From Tuberibacillus calidus DSM 17572 (GTDB lineage: Bacteria > Bacillota > Bacilli > Bacillales > Sporolactobacillaceae), in assembly GCF_000430685.1 (NCBI RefSeq), contig NZ_AUMM01000004.1, positions 107,788 through 171,787 of the forward strand: 64,000 nt of DNA, in the 5' to 3' direction. The notes beneath the pieces were generated by a model that saw only the letters and a program-made list of their open reading frames with translations, was not told where the DNA came from and made no database searches. Below, one piece after another: positions 40,338 to 48,368 of the stretch; position 1 is the first letter of the stretch; each line of letters opens with the position of its first letter. Made by a program: the position numbers and the translations under genes.

Positions 40338-41339
40338 ATGTTTTCAAGGGATATAGGTATAGATCTTGGCACGGCCAATGTTTTAATCTATGTCAAGGGA
40401 CGAGGCATTGTTTTAAATGAACCGTCCGTAGTCGCCATTGACACGAAAACACAAAGACCGCTGGCAGTCGGAGAAGAAGCACGCCGTATGGTGGGACGGA
40501 CACCTGGCAACATCGTCGCCATCAGACCGTTACGCGATGGGGTGATCGCCGACTTTGAAATCACGGAGGTCATGCTGAAGTATTTTATTAACAAAATTAA
40601 TGTCAAAGGCTTTTTAACAAAACCGCGAATTCTCATTTGTACACCGACCAACATCACCTCGGTGGAACAAAAAGCCATCCGTGAAGCAGCTGAAAAAAGC
40701 GGTGGGAAACAAGTTTTCCTAGAAGAGGAGCCGAAAGTCGCGGCCATTGGTGCTGGTATGGACATTTTCCAACCAAGCGGGAACATGGTCATTGACATCG
40801 GGGGTGGCACAACGGATATCGCTGTGCTTTCTATGGGAGACATTGTCACCTCTTCATCTATTCGCTTGGCTGGGGACGCTTTTGACCGTGAAATCCTTAA
40901 TTACATTAAGAAAAAATATAAGCTGCTCATCGGTGAGCGCACGGCTGAGGATATAAAAATTGGTGTGGCTACCGTCTTCCCAGGTTCCCGTCATGAAGAA
41001 ATGACGATCCGCGGACGTGACTTAGTCACAGGCCTTCCGAAAACGCTCACCGTTACCTCTGAGGAAATTCAGCAAGCGCTTCAAGAGCCGGTCAACACCA
41101 TTATCCAAGCGGCGAAAAATGTTCTTGAACGCACGCCGCCTGAACTTTCGGCGGATATTATCGATCGCGGTATTATCCTAACCGGCGGAGGTGCCTTGCT
41201 CCACGGCATTGATCAATTGCTTGCCGAAGAATTGAAAGTGCCGGTTGTCATCGCCGAAGATCCGATGACTTGCGTCGCCGAAGGCACTGGTCGCATGTTG
41301 GAAAACTTGGATAAATTATCGAAGCGTAAACTCAGTTAG
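40338..41339 (+). CDS. mbl: Cell-shape actin homologue Mbl (MreB family)
   Basis: Bacterial actin that guides lateral wall synthesis with the Rod complex. The 333-residue protein shows the actin ATPase motifs: phosphate 1 DIGIDLGTANVLIYVKG at the start, phosphate 2 MVIDIGGGTTDIAVLSMG near residue 155, and adenosine IILTGGGALLHGID near 277. Position after spoIIID, rather than with mreCD, identifies it as Mbl. The start is ATG after TTGGGGGATAC. A terminator follows. Confidence 0.95.
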   Translation: MFSRDIGIDLGTANVLIYVKGRGIVLNEPSVVAIDTKTQRPLAVGEEARRMVGRTPGNIVAIRPLRDGVIADFEITEVMLKYFINKINVKGFLTKPRILICTPTNITSVEQKAIREAAEKSGGKQVFLEEEPKVAAIGAGMDIFQPSGNMVIDIGGGTTDIAVLSMGDIVTSSSIRLAGDAFDREILNYIKKKYKLLIGERTAEDIKIGVATVFPGSRHEEMTIRGRDLVTGLPKTLTVTSEEIQQALQEPVNTIIQAAKNVLERTPPELSADIIDRGIILTGGGALLHGIDQLLAEELKVPVVIAEDPMTCVAEGTGRMLENLDKLSKRKLS

Positions 41340-41398
41340 TATAAGCTGCGAAACAAATCGATGAAGCACCTGCGCACAACAAGAATAAGGCATTCAAT

Positions 41399-41422
41399 CG
41401 GGCGGGTTGACCGCCCGTTTCA
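41399..41422 (+). terminator. Rho-independent terminator after mbl
   Basis: CGGGCGG (41399-41405) pairs with CCGCCCG (41411-41417), followed by TTTCATT. Confidence 0.78.
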
Positions 41423-41495
41423 TTCATAGATGATAGTCTAAAAAACACGGCATTACAGAAAATTGGACAAGTCCCGGATGAAAGGGTCGAGGACA

Positions 41496-42311
41496 ATGAT
41501 ACGTGGGTTCTATACAGCCGCAGCGGGCATGCTCAGCCAAATGCGGCGCCAGGAAATGTTGACGAACAATATTGCCAACGCCAATACCCCTGGCTACAAA
41601 GCGGACCAGTCATCCTTGCGCAGTTTCCCCAATGTTTTATTGAGGCAGATGGGTGGAACAATCGGAAACGGTTTGCCTGTTGGCGAAATGTCCACAGGTG
41701 TCTATCTGCAAGACGCCATGCCGAACTTTGCGAACGGATCATTAAAAGCGACGAACTTGCCGACCGATGTGGCGCTTATGTCAGTGGAAGTGCCGGAAAA
41801 CCCTGAGACCGGCATTCAAGGAACGCTTTTATTTGCGGTGGAAAGCCCTGATGGCACGGTCCGTTATACGCGCAACGGCCATTTTTCGGTGGATGCCCTT
41901 GGCCGCTTGACCACAGCGGACGGGCATTTGGTTTTAAGCAGCACAGGCCAGCCGATTGTTTTACATACGCAAGATTTTAAAATCGATAGTGATGGCCGCG
42001 TTTACGAAAATGGCAGAGCGACTTCCAAGATTGGCGTGTTTTATGCCGCTGACCCAACCCAACTCGTTAAAGAGGGCAATGACCTTTTTACAGTGGGCAA
42101 TAATGGCGGCACACTGCCGTCAGCTGACGGCAATCCGGCGATCCGCTACAGCATCAGCCAAGGCTATCTCGAACAATCTAATGTCGATATGGAACAAGCG
42201 ATGACCGATCTCATGATGACCTACCGAACGTTCCAAGCGAACCAAACGGTATTAAAGTCGATTGACCACACGATGGATCTTTTGGCTAACCAAGTGGGCA
42301 AGATTGGTTAA
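41496..42311 (+). CDS. flhO: Flagellar rod/hook-basal body protein FlhO (FlgF/FlgG-like)
   Basis: Axial protein of the flagellar basal body. The 271-residue protein begins MIRGFYTAAAGMLSQMRRQE and then has NNIANANTPGYKAD, the conserved rod-protein N-terminus. It ends with QSNVDMEQAMTDLMMTYRTFQANQ and a terminal heptad helix; both are described by key residues. The ATG at 41496 is chosen because homologues start there and GTCGAGGAC lies upstream. flhP follows. In B. subtilis flhOP are likewise downstream of mbl. Presence implies a motile ancestor; other flagellar genes are outside the window. Confidence 0.93.
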   Translation: MIRGFYTAAAGMLSQMRRQEMLTNNIANANTPGYKADQSSLRSFPNVLLRQMGGTIGNGLPVGEMSTGVYLQDAMPNFANGSLKATNLPTDVALMSVEVPENPETGIQGTLLFAVESPDGTVRYTRNGHFSVDALGRLTTADGHLVLSSTGQPIVLHTQDFKIDSDGRVYENGRATSKIGVFYAADPTQLVKEGNDLFTVGNNGGTLPSADGNPAIRYSISQGYLEQSNVDMEQAMTDLMMTYRTFQANQTVLKSIDHTMDLLANQVGKIG

Positions 42312-42469
42312 TAATGTGAGGGAGTAAAGCGCACAATCTTCCATGTCCCTGCTCCATTGACTCTGTTTGCCCTTAGACAGTAGGGCTTAACGGCCTTAAT
42401 AACGCTGTGCCTTTGGCCGCCCGTAAAAAATTTTTAATTAAACGTTTCATTAAAAAGAGGTGTCCGTTC

Positions 42470-43318
42470 ATGAATCGTGCCATGATCATGTCGGCAGTCA
42501 CGATGTCACAAATTCAAAAAAGCATTGATTTGATCGCCAACAATCTTTCCAATATCAGCACGAACGGTTACAAGAGCCGAAACGCTACGTTTTCCAGCCT
42601 CCTTTTTCAAAACATGACGAATCAACCGGACAAAGACCAAAATCTTGGACGTCTGACTCCGCTTGGCATTCGCGTGGGTTCCGGCGCGCGCGTTAGCGAT
42701 ACGCAAATGGACATGCGCCTTGGCAACATCAAGACAACCGACCGCCCGCTGGATTTGGCGCTGACCGAGCCAGACCGCTTTTTCACTATTCAAGTTACGG
42801 GGCCCGACGGCCATACGGAGACGCGCTATACTCGGGATGGCAATTTTTATCTTAATCCCGATGCCGCAAACCCCAATATGTTAAATTTGGTGACAGCGAA
42901 CGGTTATTTTGTCCTTAATGAAAACGGACAGCGGATTCAAATTCCGGCTGGCTTCAGTGATATTCGGTTCACGCCAACGGGTGAAGTGACTTACACAATG
43001 CCCGGCGGCGAAGAACGGTCTGTTGCGGCTGGGCGGCTCGGCATAATCAGCATCCAGCGCCCGCAACTGCTTCTTGCGCAAGGCGATAATACATTAGCCC
43101 TACCGAATTTAGCATCTCTTGGATTAACTCAGGCTGATGTCTTGGCGGCAAATGGCGGCGCAAGTGTTGTGCAACAAGGCGCTTTGGAATCCTCCAATGT
43201 CGATTTGACGGACCAGTTAACCGAACTTATGAACATGCAACGCGCTTATCAATTTAACGCACGATCGCTCAGCATCAGCGACCAAATGCAAGGCCTGATC
43301 AATGATTTGCGCACTTAA
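42470..43318 (+). CDS. flhP: Flagellar rod/hook-basal body protein FlhP (FlgG-like)
   Basis: Second axial protein, 282 residues, paralogous to FlhO. N-terminal signature MIMSAVTMSQIQKSIDLIANNLSNISTNGYKSR, residues about 4-37, and C-terminal ESSNVDLTDQLTELMNMQRAYQFNARSL, about 245-272, correspond to the family's rod-forming termini. The start ATG 42470 follows AAAAGAGGTG. A 158-bp spacer separates it from flhO. The small EpuA-like gene starts 27 bases after its stop. Confidence 0.92.
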   Translation: MNRAMIMSAVTMSQIQKSIDLIANNLSNISTNGYKSRNATFSSLLFQNMTNQPDKDQNLGRLTPLGIRVGSGARVSDTQMDMRLGNIKTTDRPLDLALTEPDRFFTIQVTGPDGHTETRYTRDGNFYLNPDAANPNMLNLVTANGYFVLNENGQRIQIPAGFSDIRFTPTGEVTYTMPGGEERSVAAGRLGIISIQRPQLLLAQGDNTLALPNLASLGLTQADVLAANGGASVVQQGALESSNVDLTDQLTELMNMQRAYQFNARSLSISDQMQGLINDLRT

Positions 43319-43344
43319 AATTGGTGATCACGGAGCGAATGGTT

Positions 43345-43719
43345 ATGACAGATGAACGAAACGACCGCGGGTTGAGCCCAGCGGAAGGGCAACAGGGCAT
43401 GACCGCATCATACGAAAGGCTCAAGCCGGAAATCGATCGGAATCAAGAAGCATCAAGACCTGTGACCCGAACGGAGCGGCGGCAAATGCGCGCTCAGGAA
43501 CGCCATCAGAAGAGTAAAGAGAAACCTGAGCGCGAGCCCAAGCAAATCAGAGTCCGGCTTCTTCCCATCTGGCTCCGCCTCATCATCATTCTTGTACTCT
43601 GCTTAGTTGCGGCTTTTGGTGGTGCCATGATCGGCTACGGGGTCGGTGGTGGCCATCCTACTGATGTTTTTCATCCCGCAACTTGGACTCATATTCGTGA
43701 TATCATTTTCAAAAAATAA
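43345..43719 (+). CDS. EpuA-like small membrane protein
   Basis: A 124-residue protein. The N-terminal two thirds is very hydrophilic (Glu, Arg, Lys, Gln-rich), followed by RVRLLPIWLRLIIILVLCLV, a single membrane helix, and GYGVGGGHPTDVFHPATWTHI. This ending matches the EpuA family, often mis-annotated as RNA polymerase beta subunit in Bacilli; it has no polymerase domain. Function unknown. It lies downstream of flhP, as in many relatives. The start ATG 43345 has CGGAG 9 bases upstream; an ATG at 43339 is possible. Confidence 0.82.
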   Translation: MTDERNDRGLSPAEGQQGMTASYERLKPEIDRNQEASRPVTRTERRQMRAQERHQKSKEKPEREPKQIRVRLLPIWLRLIIILVLCLVAAFGGAMIGYGVGGGHPTDVFHPATWTHIRDIIFKK

Positions 43720-43740
43720 ACATAAGGAACGGCAATCGAC

Positions 43741-43980
43741 GGGGCTACCCGCTTTTTTTTTATTTGCCGGATAAAAAATCAAGTTCTCGGCATGAGATAC
43801 CCGGAAATTGTGCCCCTCGCTTTATTATTTGCCGGATTTAAAATCAAATCTCAGCATACAAAACCCGAAAATGGCAACGCCTTTTTTCTATTATTTTCGG
43901 ATAAAAAATCAAATTCCCGGCAAGCAACACCCGGAATGGTGATGCCCGCTTTTTTCTTTTAATTGCCGTGTAAATCGGTT
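43741..43980. repeat. Tandem array of a 66-bp unit, about 3.5 copies, each with a T-run
   Basis: TGCCGGATAAAAAATC-like blocks start near 43765, 43830, 43895 and 43964 (spacing 65-69). Each is preceded by a GCCC-C-C-TTTTTT tract and followed by CCCGGAAA-like sequence. The first block includes CGGGGCTACCCG followed by nine T, which may be the terminator of the flhO-flhP-epuA unit. The later units look like decayed copies of it. Confidence 0.8.
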
Positions 43981-44019
43981 ATTCTATTAAGTGGAATTGA
44001 AGATGAAAGGCGGAAGATT

Positions 44020-44460
44020 ATGCTCAACATAGACGACATTCAAAAAATTTTGCCACACCGTTATCCGTTTTTACTCGTCGACCGCATTATTGAAATGGAA
44101 GTCGGAAAGCGCGCTGTCGGCATCAAAAACGTTACTGCAAACGAAGAATTTTTCCAGGGCCATTTCCCAGGCTACCCCGTCATGCCAGGTGTCCTGATTG
44201 TCGAAGCTTTAGCGCAAGTTGGCGGCGTGACAATGCTGCAGATGCCGGAGAACAAAGGCCGCCTTCCTCTGTTTGCCGGTATTGACAATTGCCGCATCCG
44301 CCGTCAAGTGCGTCCCGGCGACCAACTCCGTCTGGAAGTGGAAATCTCCCGTTTCCGTGGGAAAATTGGCAAAGGCAAAGGCATCGCCACTGTTGACGGC
44401 GAACTCTGCCTGGAAGCCGAAATCATGTTCGCCATCGTTGACGATGACAAAAAACAATAA
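44020..44460 (+). CDS. fabZ: 3-hydroxyacyl-[acyl-carrier-protein] dehydratase FabZ
   Basis: Type II fatty acid synthesis: dehydrates 3-hydroxyacyl-ACP to trans-2-enoyl-ACP. The 146-residue hotdog protein has the start [20 protein letters not shown], the active-site His in [20 protein letters not shown] with its Glu, and the [10 protein letters not shown] strand. The start ATG 44020 follows GAAAGGCGG; the frame further upstream runs into repeat DNA. A strong terminator follows, so it is monocistronic unless transcribed from the flagellar unit. Confidence 0.96.
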   Translation: MLNIDDIQKILPHRYPFLLVDRIIEMEVGKRAVGIKNVTANEEFFQGHFPGYPVMPGVLIVEALAQVGGVTMLQMPENKGRLPLFAGIDNCRIRRQVRPGDQLRLEVEISRFRGKIGKGKGIATVDGELCLEAEIMFAIVDDDKKQ

Positions 44461-44473
44461 CCCACAGACGATC

Positions 44474-44501
44474 GAACCGCTCAAACAGCGGTTCTTTTTT
44501 T
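44474..44501 (+). terminator. Rho-independent terminator after fabZ
   Basis: GAACCGCT (44474-44481) pairs with AGCGGTTC (44487-44494), followed by TTTTTTT. Confidence 0.9.
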
Positions 44502-44585
44502 CAGTTTGCGAATTCATAACATTTTAAGCCTGCCGTATTGTTATCACCAGCGGTTAACTGTAAATTATCAGAATAGTATCCAGTT

Positions 44586-44690
44586 GGCGGTAAAAAGCGA
44601 AAATCCGACGGTAAAATCAAAAAAACTGGCGGTAAAAGCCTGAATTTCGGCGGTAAAAACGAAAAACCCGGCGGTAAACATAAATATTTT
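44586..44690. repeat. 21-bp tandem array, five phased copies
   Basis: GGCGGTAAAA (one GACGGTAAAA, last GGCGGTAAAC) begins at exactly 44586, 44607, 44628, 44649 and 44670, a strict 21-base period. The 11 bases between are variable but A-rich. Two helical turns per repeat places all motifs on one DNA face, as for bent DNA or a multimeric protein site. Confidence 0.88.
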
Positions 44691-44714
44691 TGTTGAAGAC
44701 CCGTTGAGTGCATA

Positions 44715-44880
44715 TGCGCAATTTTAAGGCGGAACGGGATCGAAAATGCGCAAAAACTTAATTTATGCGCATTTTACAACATGAAAAGACGTGAAAATGC
44801 GCAGACGCCCCATAATATGGAAAACCTACAGCAAAATTTGCAAAAAACTGGAACATATGCACAAATTGTAGTGTGACCAG
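44715..44880. other. ATGCGCA-rich segment with a hairpin
   Basis: ATGCGCA or its complement occurs four times between 44714 and 44800. AAAATGCGCA (44743-44752) and TGCGCATTTT (44766-44775) form a perfect 10-bp inverted repeat. No T-run follows. The role is unclear. It lies upstream of the GntR promoter. Confidence 0.6.
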
Positions 44881-44910
44881 CCAAGAAAATGAGCAAAAAC
44901 CGCATTACCA

Positions 44911-44950
44911 TTGCCCTATTATTGCAACTGTTATATAATATGTATAACAG
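44911..44950 (+). promoter_or_regulatory. Promoter and probable autoregulatory operator of the GntR operon
   Basis: TTGCCC (44911-44916), 17-base spacer, TATAAT (44934-44939). A perfect inverted repeat CTGTTATA (44928-44935) / TATAACAG (44943-44950) with a 7-base spacer covers the -10. GntR-family YtrA-type regulators typically bind such palindromes, so this is the likely operator of the gene that follows. Confidence 0.75.
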
Positions 44951-44975
44951 AGATAACACGAAAGAAGGCTGCCAA

Positions 44976-45365
44976 ATGATTTTTAACTTGGATTTGGAAT
45001 CGGAAGTACCGATCTACCAGCAGATCGTCGACGCCATTATTTATGGCATTGCCACGCGGCAGCTCAAGCCAGGCGAACCGCTGCCCTCTGTAAGGTCTCT
45101 TTCGGCAGACATCGGCATCAACATGCACACCGTCAATAAAGCGTACCAGATACTGAAAAATGATGGTTTCGTCCTCATCCATCGTCAGAAAGGTGTCATG
45201 GTTAACACTGAACTTCCCGGCGTTGAGCCATCCTTTTTAGAAAAATTACATGCTGACCTGAAAAATCTTACAGCGGAAGCGATTTGCCGGGGGCTGAGTC
45301 GTGAGGCACTCGTTGAACAAGTGCAAAAAATTTACCAACAAATGATGGACGAAAGAAGGGGTTAA
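44976..45365 (+). CDS. GntR family regulator, YtrA subfamily
   Basis: A 129-residue regulator with the GntR winged helix (SEVPIYQQIVDAIIYGI, then GEPLPSVRSLSADIGINMHTVNKAYQ at about residues 33-58) and a short C-terminal dimerisation helix, as in the YtrA subgroup. These usually control the operon they head. The start ATG 44976 follows GAAAGAAGG. The longer open frame upstream covers the promoter and is rejected. The next gene begins one base after the stop codon, so regulator and membrane protein are co-transcribed. Confidence 0.93.
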   Translation: MIFNLDLESEVPIYQQIVDAIIYGIATRQLKPGEPLPSVRSLSADIGINMHTVNKAYQILKNDGFVLIHRQKGVMVNTELPGVEPSFLEKLHADLKNLTAEAICRGLSREALVEQVQKIYQQMMDERRG

Positions 45366-45366
45366 A

Positions 45367-46455
45367 ATGTCTAGCTTGTTTACTTTTATCCTTTTTTTGA
45401 TTGTCTTTATTCCGATCGCTTTGATCCAAACTTGCATGCCCATCTTAACACGCCGGACGGAAAGCTTCGGGGTGGCCATTCCTGCTGAACAGTTTCACAA
45501 TCCCACGCTAAAACAAATGCGCAAGACTTATGCGACCGGGAGCTTGATGCTAGCCATCGTGGCTTTAGTCTTGATGTTGCTCACTAGAAACTGGATGCCG
45601 GCTTTTCCCATTCTCCTGCTGGCGTATTTAGTCAGCTCATTTTTCGTTTACTATTATTTTCATCGTAAAATGAAAGCCTTCAAAGCCGAACAAAATTGGT
45701 ATATCGAGAAAAAACAAGCGGTTACCGTTGATACCAGCTTCCGATCCCAGAAATTAACTTATTCCAATGGCTGGTTTGTCATCGGCCTGTGTCTTTCGGT
45801 GGCGACGATCATTTTCAGTTTTGCCGTGTATGATAAAATTCCGTCCAGAATCCCGATGAAGTTTGCATTAGACGGAACTGCTACCCGATGGGCGGACAAA
45901 AACGTGCGGACGCTGCTTTACATTCCGATCATTCAATTATACTTGCTCGGCTTGTTTATTTTCGTGAATGTGATGATCGGTCGGGCAAAGGCGGTCATTG
46001 ACCCTGATGCACCGGAAGCTTCCGCACAGAGGAATGCGATCTTCCGCCGGCGTTGGTCCGCATTTATGATTACTATGGGTACGTTGCTCATTTTGATGAT
46101 GGGTCTCACGCAAGTTTCTATGCTTTTCAATGTTCATCCCGAAGTCATGGGCGTCCTTCATATCATCTTTGTAGTTATCGTGATCATGGGTACCATCATA
46201 TTATCGTTTACAACAGGGCAGGGCGGTAGCCGCATTAAATTACCTGCCAAAACGAATGCGACGTTGGTCAACCGCAACGATGATCGCTACTGGAAACTCG
46301 GTGTCTTTTACTTTAATAAGGAAGATCCTGCCCTTTTTGTAGAAAAAAGATTTGGCATCGGCTGGACGAATAATTTTGCCCACCCATTATCCTGGCTTAT
46401 CATCATCGGGTTTATCGTGATCATTATTCTCATCGGCTGGTTTTTAGGGGATTGA
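45367..46455 (+). CDS. DUF1648 / DUF5808 membrane protein
   Basis: A 362-residue membrane protein with about seven helices. A DUF1648 segment (DKIPSRIPMKFALDGTATRW, about residues 158-177) is shared with SdpI-type immunity proteins. Near the C-terminus RNDDRYWKLGVFYFNKEDPA is the DUF5808 motif, followed by a final helix. Proteins of this build are typically paired with YtrA-type GntR regulators, as here. Function is not proven; envelope stress or immunity to a bacteriocin-like factor is a reasonable guess from SdpI. Almost no spacing from gntR. Confidence 0.87.
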   Translation: MSSLFTFILFLIVFIPIALIQTCMPILTRRTESFGVAIPAEQFHNPTLKQMRKTYATGSLMLAIVALVLMLLTRNWMPAFPILLLAYLVSSFFVYYYFHRKMKAFKAEQNWYIEKKQAVTVDTSFRSQKLTYSNGWFVIGLCLSVATIIFSFAVYDKIPSRIPMKFALDGTATRWADKNVRTLLYIPIIQLYLLGLFIFVNVMIGRAKAVIDPDAPEASAQRNAIFRRRWSAFMITMGTLLILMMGLTQVSMLFNVHPEVMGVLHIIFVVIVIMGTIILSFTTGQGGSRIKLPAKTNATLVNRNDDRYWKLGVFYFNKEDPALFVEKRFGIGWTNNFAHPLSWLIIIGFIVIIILIGWFLGD

Positions 46456-46462
46456 CCGGTTC

Positions 46463-46715
46463 GCTTCATTGTGGCGCCAGGGTCTGCCTTGAAAAAAAGA
46501 GTCACCGAAAAACAGGAGGAGTGCTGGTTTCAGGGATTAACCAGTACGCTTCATTTTGGCACTCGAGTCTACGTTGAAAAAAGCCTCTGAAAAACAGGAG
46601 GAGGAGCACTGGTTTCAGGGATTAACCAGTACGCTTCATTGTGGCCCCTGGGTCTAAAATGAAAAAAGATACTCCGAATAACAGGCCGAGTGTAGGTTTC
46701 CGTGCAGGCATTCAA
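46463..46715. repeat. 85-bp tandem array, about 3 copies
   Basis: GCTTCATT starts at 46463, 46548 and 46633 (exactly 85 bases apart). Each unit holds GTCT...TTGAAAAAA, GAAAAACAGGAGGAG and CTGGTTTCAGGGATTAACCA (itself carrying a TGGTT/AACCA inverted repeat). The third copy is truncated and more diverged. It fills the 350-bp gap between the DUF1648 gene and the methyltransferase gene. Confidence 0.88.
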
Positions 46716-46805
46716 CAAACCGGCCCCTTTGTTTCAGCGAATTTTTGGCACTACCCGATCTCATTTTTTTAAGATGACGCCATAAAGTAAAAGGGGTTTT
46801 CAAAG

Positions 46806-47546
46806 ATGAAAGAAAACAAATATGATGATCCACGATTTTTTCAAAAGTACAGTCAGATGAGCCGCTCGCAGCGGGGACTGGCCGGTGCATTAGAATGGGA
46901 AACCTTGAAAAAGCTCTTGCCGGATTTTAAAAACAAACGCGTGCTTGATTTAGGATGCGGGTACGGGTGGCACTGTATTTATGCGATGGAACAGGGTGCT
47001 TCTTCTGTTGTCGGTGTAGACATTTCTCAAAATATGCTTGCGGTGGCCAAAGAAAAGACACCTTTTCCGCAGGTAGAATATAGATGCTGCGCGATGGAAG
47101 ATGTGGCATTCCCGGAAGAAAGTTTTGATGTCATACTCAGTTCCCTTGCCTTTCACTACGTCGCGGATTACGAGAATTTAATCAAAAAGATCTACCGAAT
47201 GCTGAAGTTTGGAGGCGAGCTCATTTTTACAGTGGAACATCCTGTGTTTACGGCTAATGGGCCACAAGACTGGTATTATAACGAAAAAGGAGAGATCCTG
47301 CATTTTCCGGTGGACAACTATTTTTATGAGGGAAAACGAGCTGCCGTGTTTTTGGGTGAAAAGGTGACGAAATACCATCGAACACTCACCACCTATCTAA
47401 ATACACTGCTTGCCAATGGTTTTGTTATCCAGCACATTGTGGAGCCGATGCCGCCGGAGCATATGATGGATCTTCCAGGTATGAAAGAGGAAATGCGCCG
47501 TCCCATGATGCTGATTGTTTCGGCAAGAAAAATTACAGAGAGATAG
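46806..47546 (+). CDS. Class I SAM-dependent methyltransferase
   Basis: A 246-residue protein with the Rossmann SAM motif VLDLGCGYGWHCIYAMEQGA near residue 47, an acidic strand end VVGVDIS, motif II FPEESFDVILSSLAFHYV near 101, and the post-motif YRMLKFGGELIFTVEHP. It is closest to ubiE/UbiG-like small-molecule methyltransferases; the substrate is unknown. The ATG at 46806 has AAAAGGGG upstream. It is not obviously co-transcribed with either neighbour. Confidence 0.9.
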   Translation: MKENKYDDPRFFQKYSQMSRSQRGLAGALEWETLKKLLPDFKNKRVLDLGCGYGWHCIYAMEQGASSVVGVDISQNMLAVAKEKTPFPQVEYRCCAMEDVAFPEESFDVILSSLAFHYVADYENLIKKIYRMLKFGGELIFTVEHPVFTANGPQDWYYNEKGEILHFPVDNYFYEGKRAAVFLGEKVTKYHRTLTTYLNTLLANGFVIQHIVEPMPPEHMMDLPGMKEEMRRPMMLIVSARKITER

Positions 47547-47657
47547 AACAAAAGATAGATGATGGATAACGAAACAAAGGTTATAATGTAAGCACCGCTC
47601 AATATATAGTGTTTTTTCTCAAAACATCTTTTTTATGATTTGGATGGAGGATTAAAT

Positions 47658-48194
47658 ATGAATCAGGGTTTTTTACCCATTGCTCTTATTGTGCTTATTT
47701 TTTTATTTGGGATCTACAAACGTGCTCGCCGGAATATCGGGCTGCAAAGGCTGAGTCAAGGGTACTTGCTTTTCAGAATCATTTTATTTACCGTTGTCGG
47801 ACTAATCTTTTTCATTGAAGGGGCAATACATCCGATTAGCCTGGTGTCTAACATCGTCGGCATTATGATTGGAGCCATTCTTGCCTATTATGCGGTATCT
47901 TCAACCACTTTTGAACAGCGCGAAGGAAAACTATATTACCGCCCGAACATTTGGATCGGAAGTCTTGTTACTTTGCTTTTTCTTCTTCGCCTTATCTATC
48001 GTTTTTATGAGGTTTTTGAAAACACGTCATTTAAAGATTTACAGAAACAGACTTATGGGGCCGGAAACCCCTTTTCGTCACTTAGTCATTCCTGGTCATC
48101 CGGGTTAATCCTCATCATGTTTGCTTACTATATTATTTACTATGCGATTCTGTTAAAGAGGCTCAAGCAATTGCCTGAAAAACTTAGGAACTAA
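47658..48194 (+). CDS. Polytopic membrane protein, DUF1453/CcdC-like
   Basis: A 178-residue protein with four to five hydrophobic helices and the segment FEQREGKLYYRPNIWIGSLV between helices, which resembles the DUF1453 (CcdC) family. The family's role is not clear. The start ATG 47658 is set by TGGATGGAGG. No partner gene is adjacent. The family assignment is from memory of the motif and is moderately secure. Confidence 0.7.
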   Translation: MNQGFLPIALIVLIFLFGIYKRARRNIGLQRLSQGYLLFRIILFTVVGLIFFIEGAIHPISLVSNIVGIMIGAILAYYAVSSTTFEQREGKLYYRPNIWIGSLVTLLFLLRLIYRFYEVFENTSFKDLQKQTYGAGNPFSSLSHSWSSGLILIMFAYYIIYYAILLKRLKQLPEKLRN

Positions 48195-48368
48195 TTAAGA
48201 GCAAGACCATTGCGTATAAAACCGTTAAGGTGATCCTTGTAATCCTGACGGGGACAATATGTGCTCACCGGCATCGGAAATCCGCTTATGAAAAAGAACG
48301 ATGGGGGTTTCCGCATGACGGAATTTTTGGGCCAAGATCACAGCCCGCCAATCGGGCATTCCCCACCA

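Noticed and set aside
43345..43719. RNA polymerase beta subunit
   Set aside because: Such EpuA-like proteins are often given this name, but this 124-residue membrane protein has no polymerase domain.
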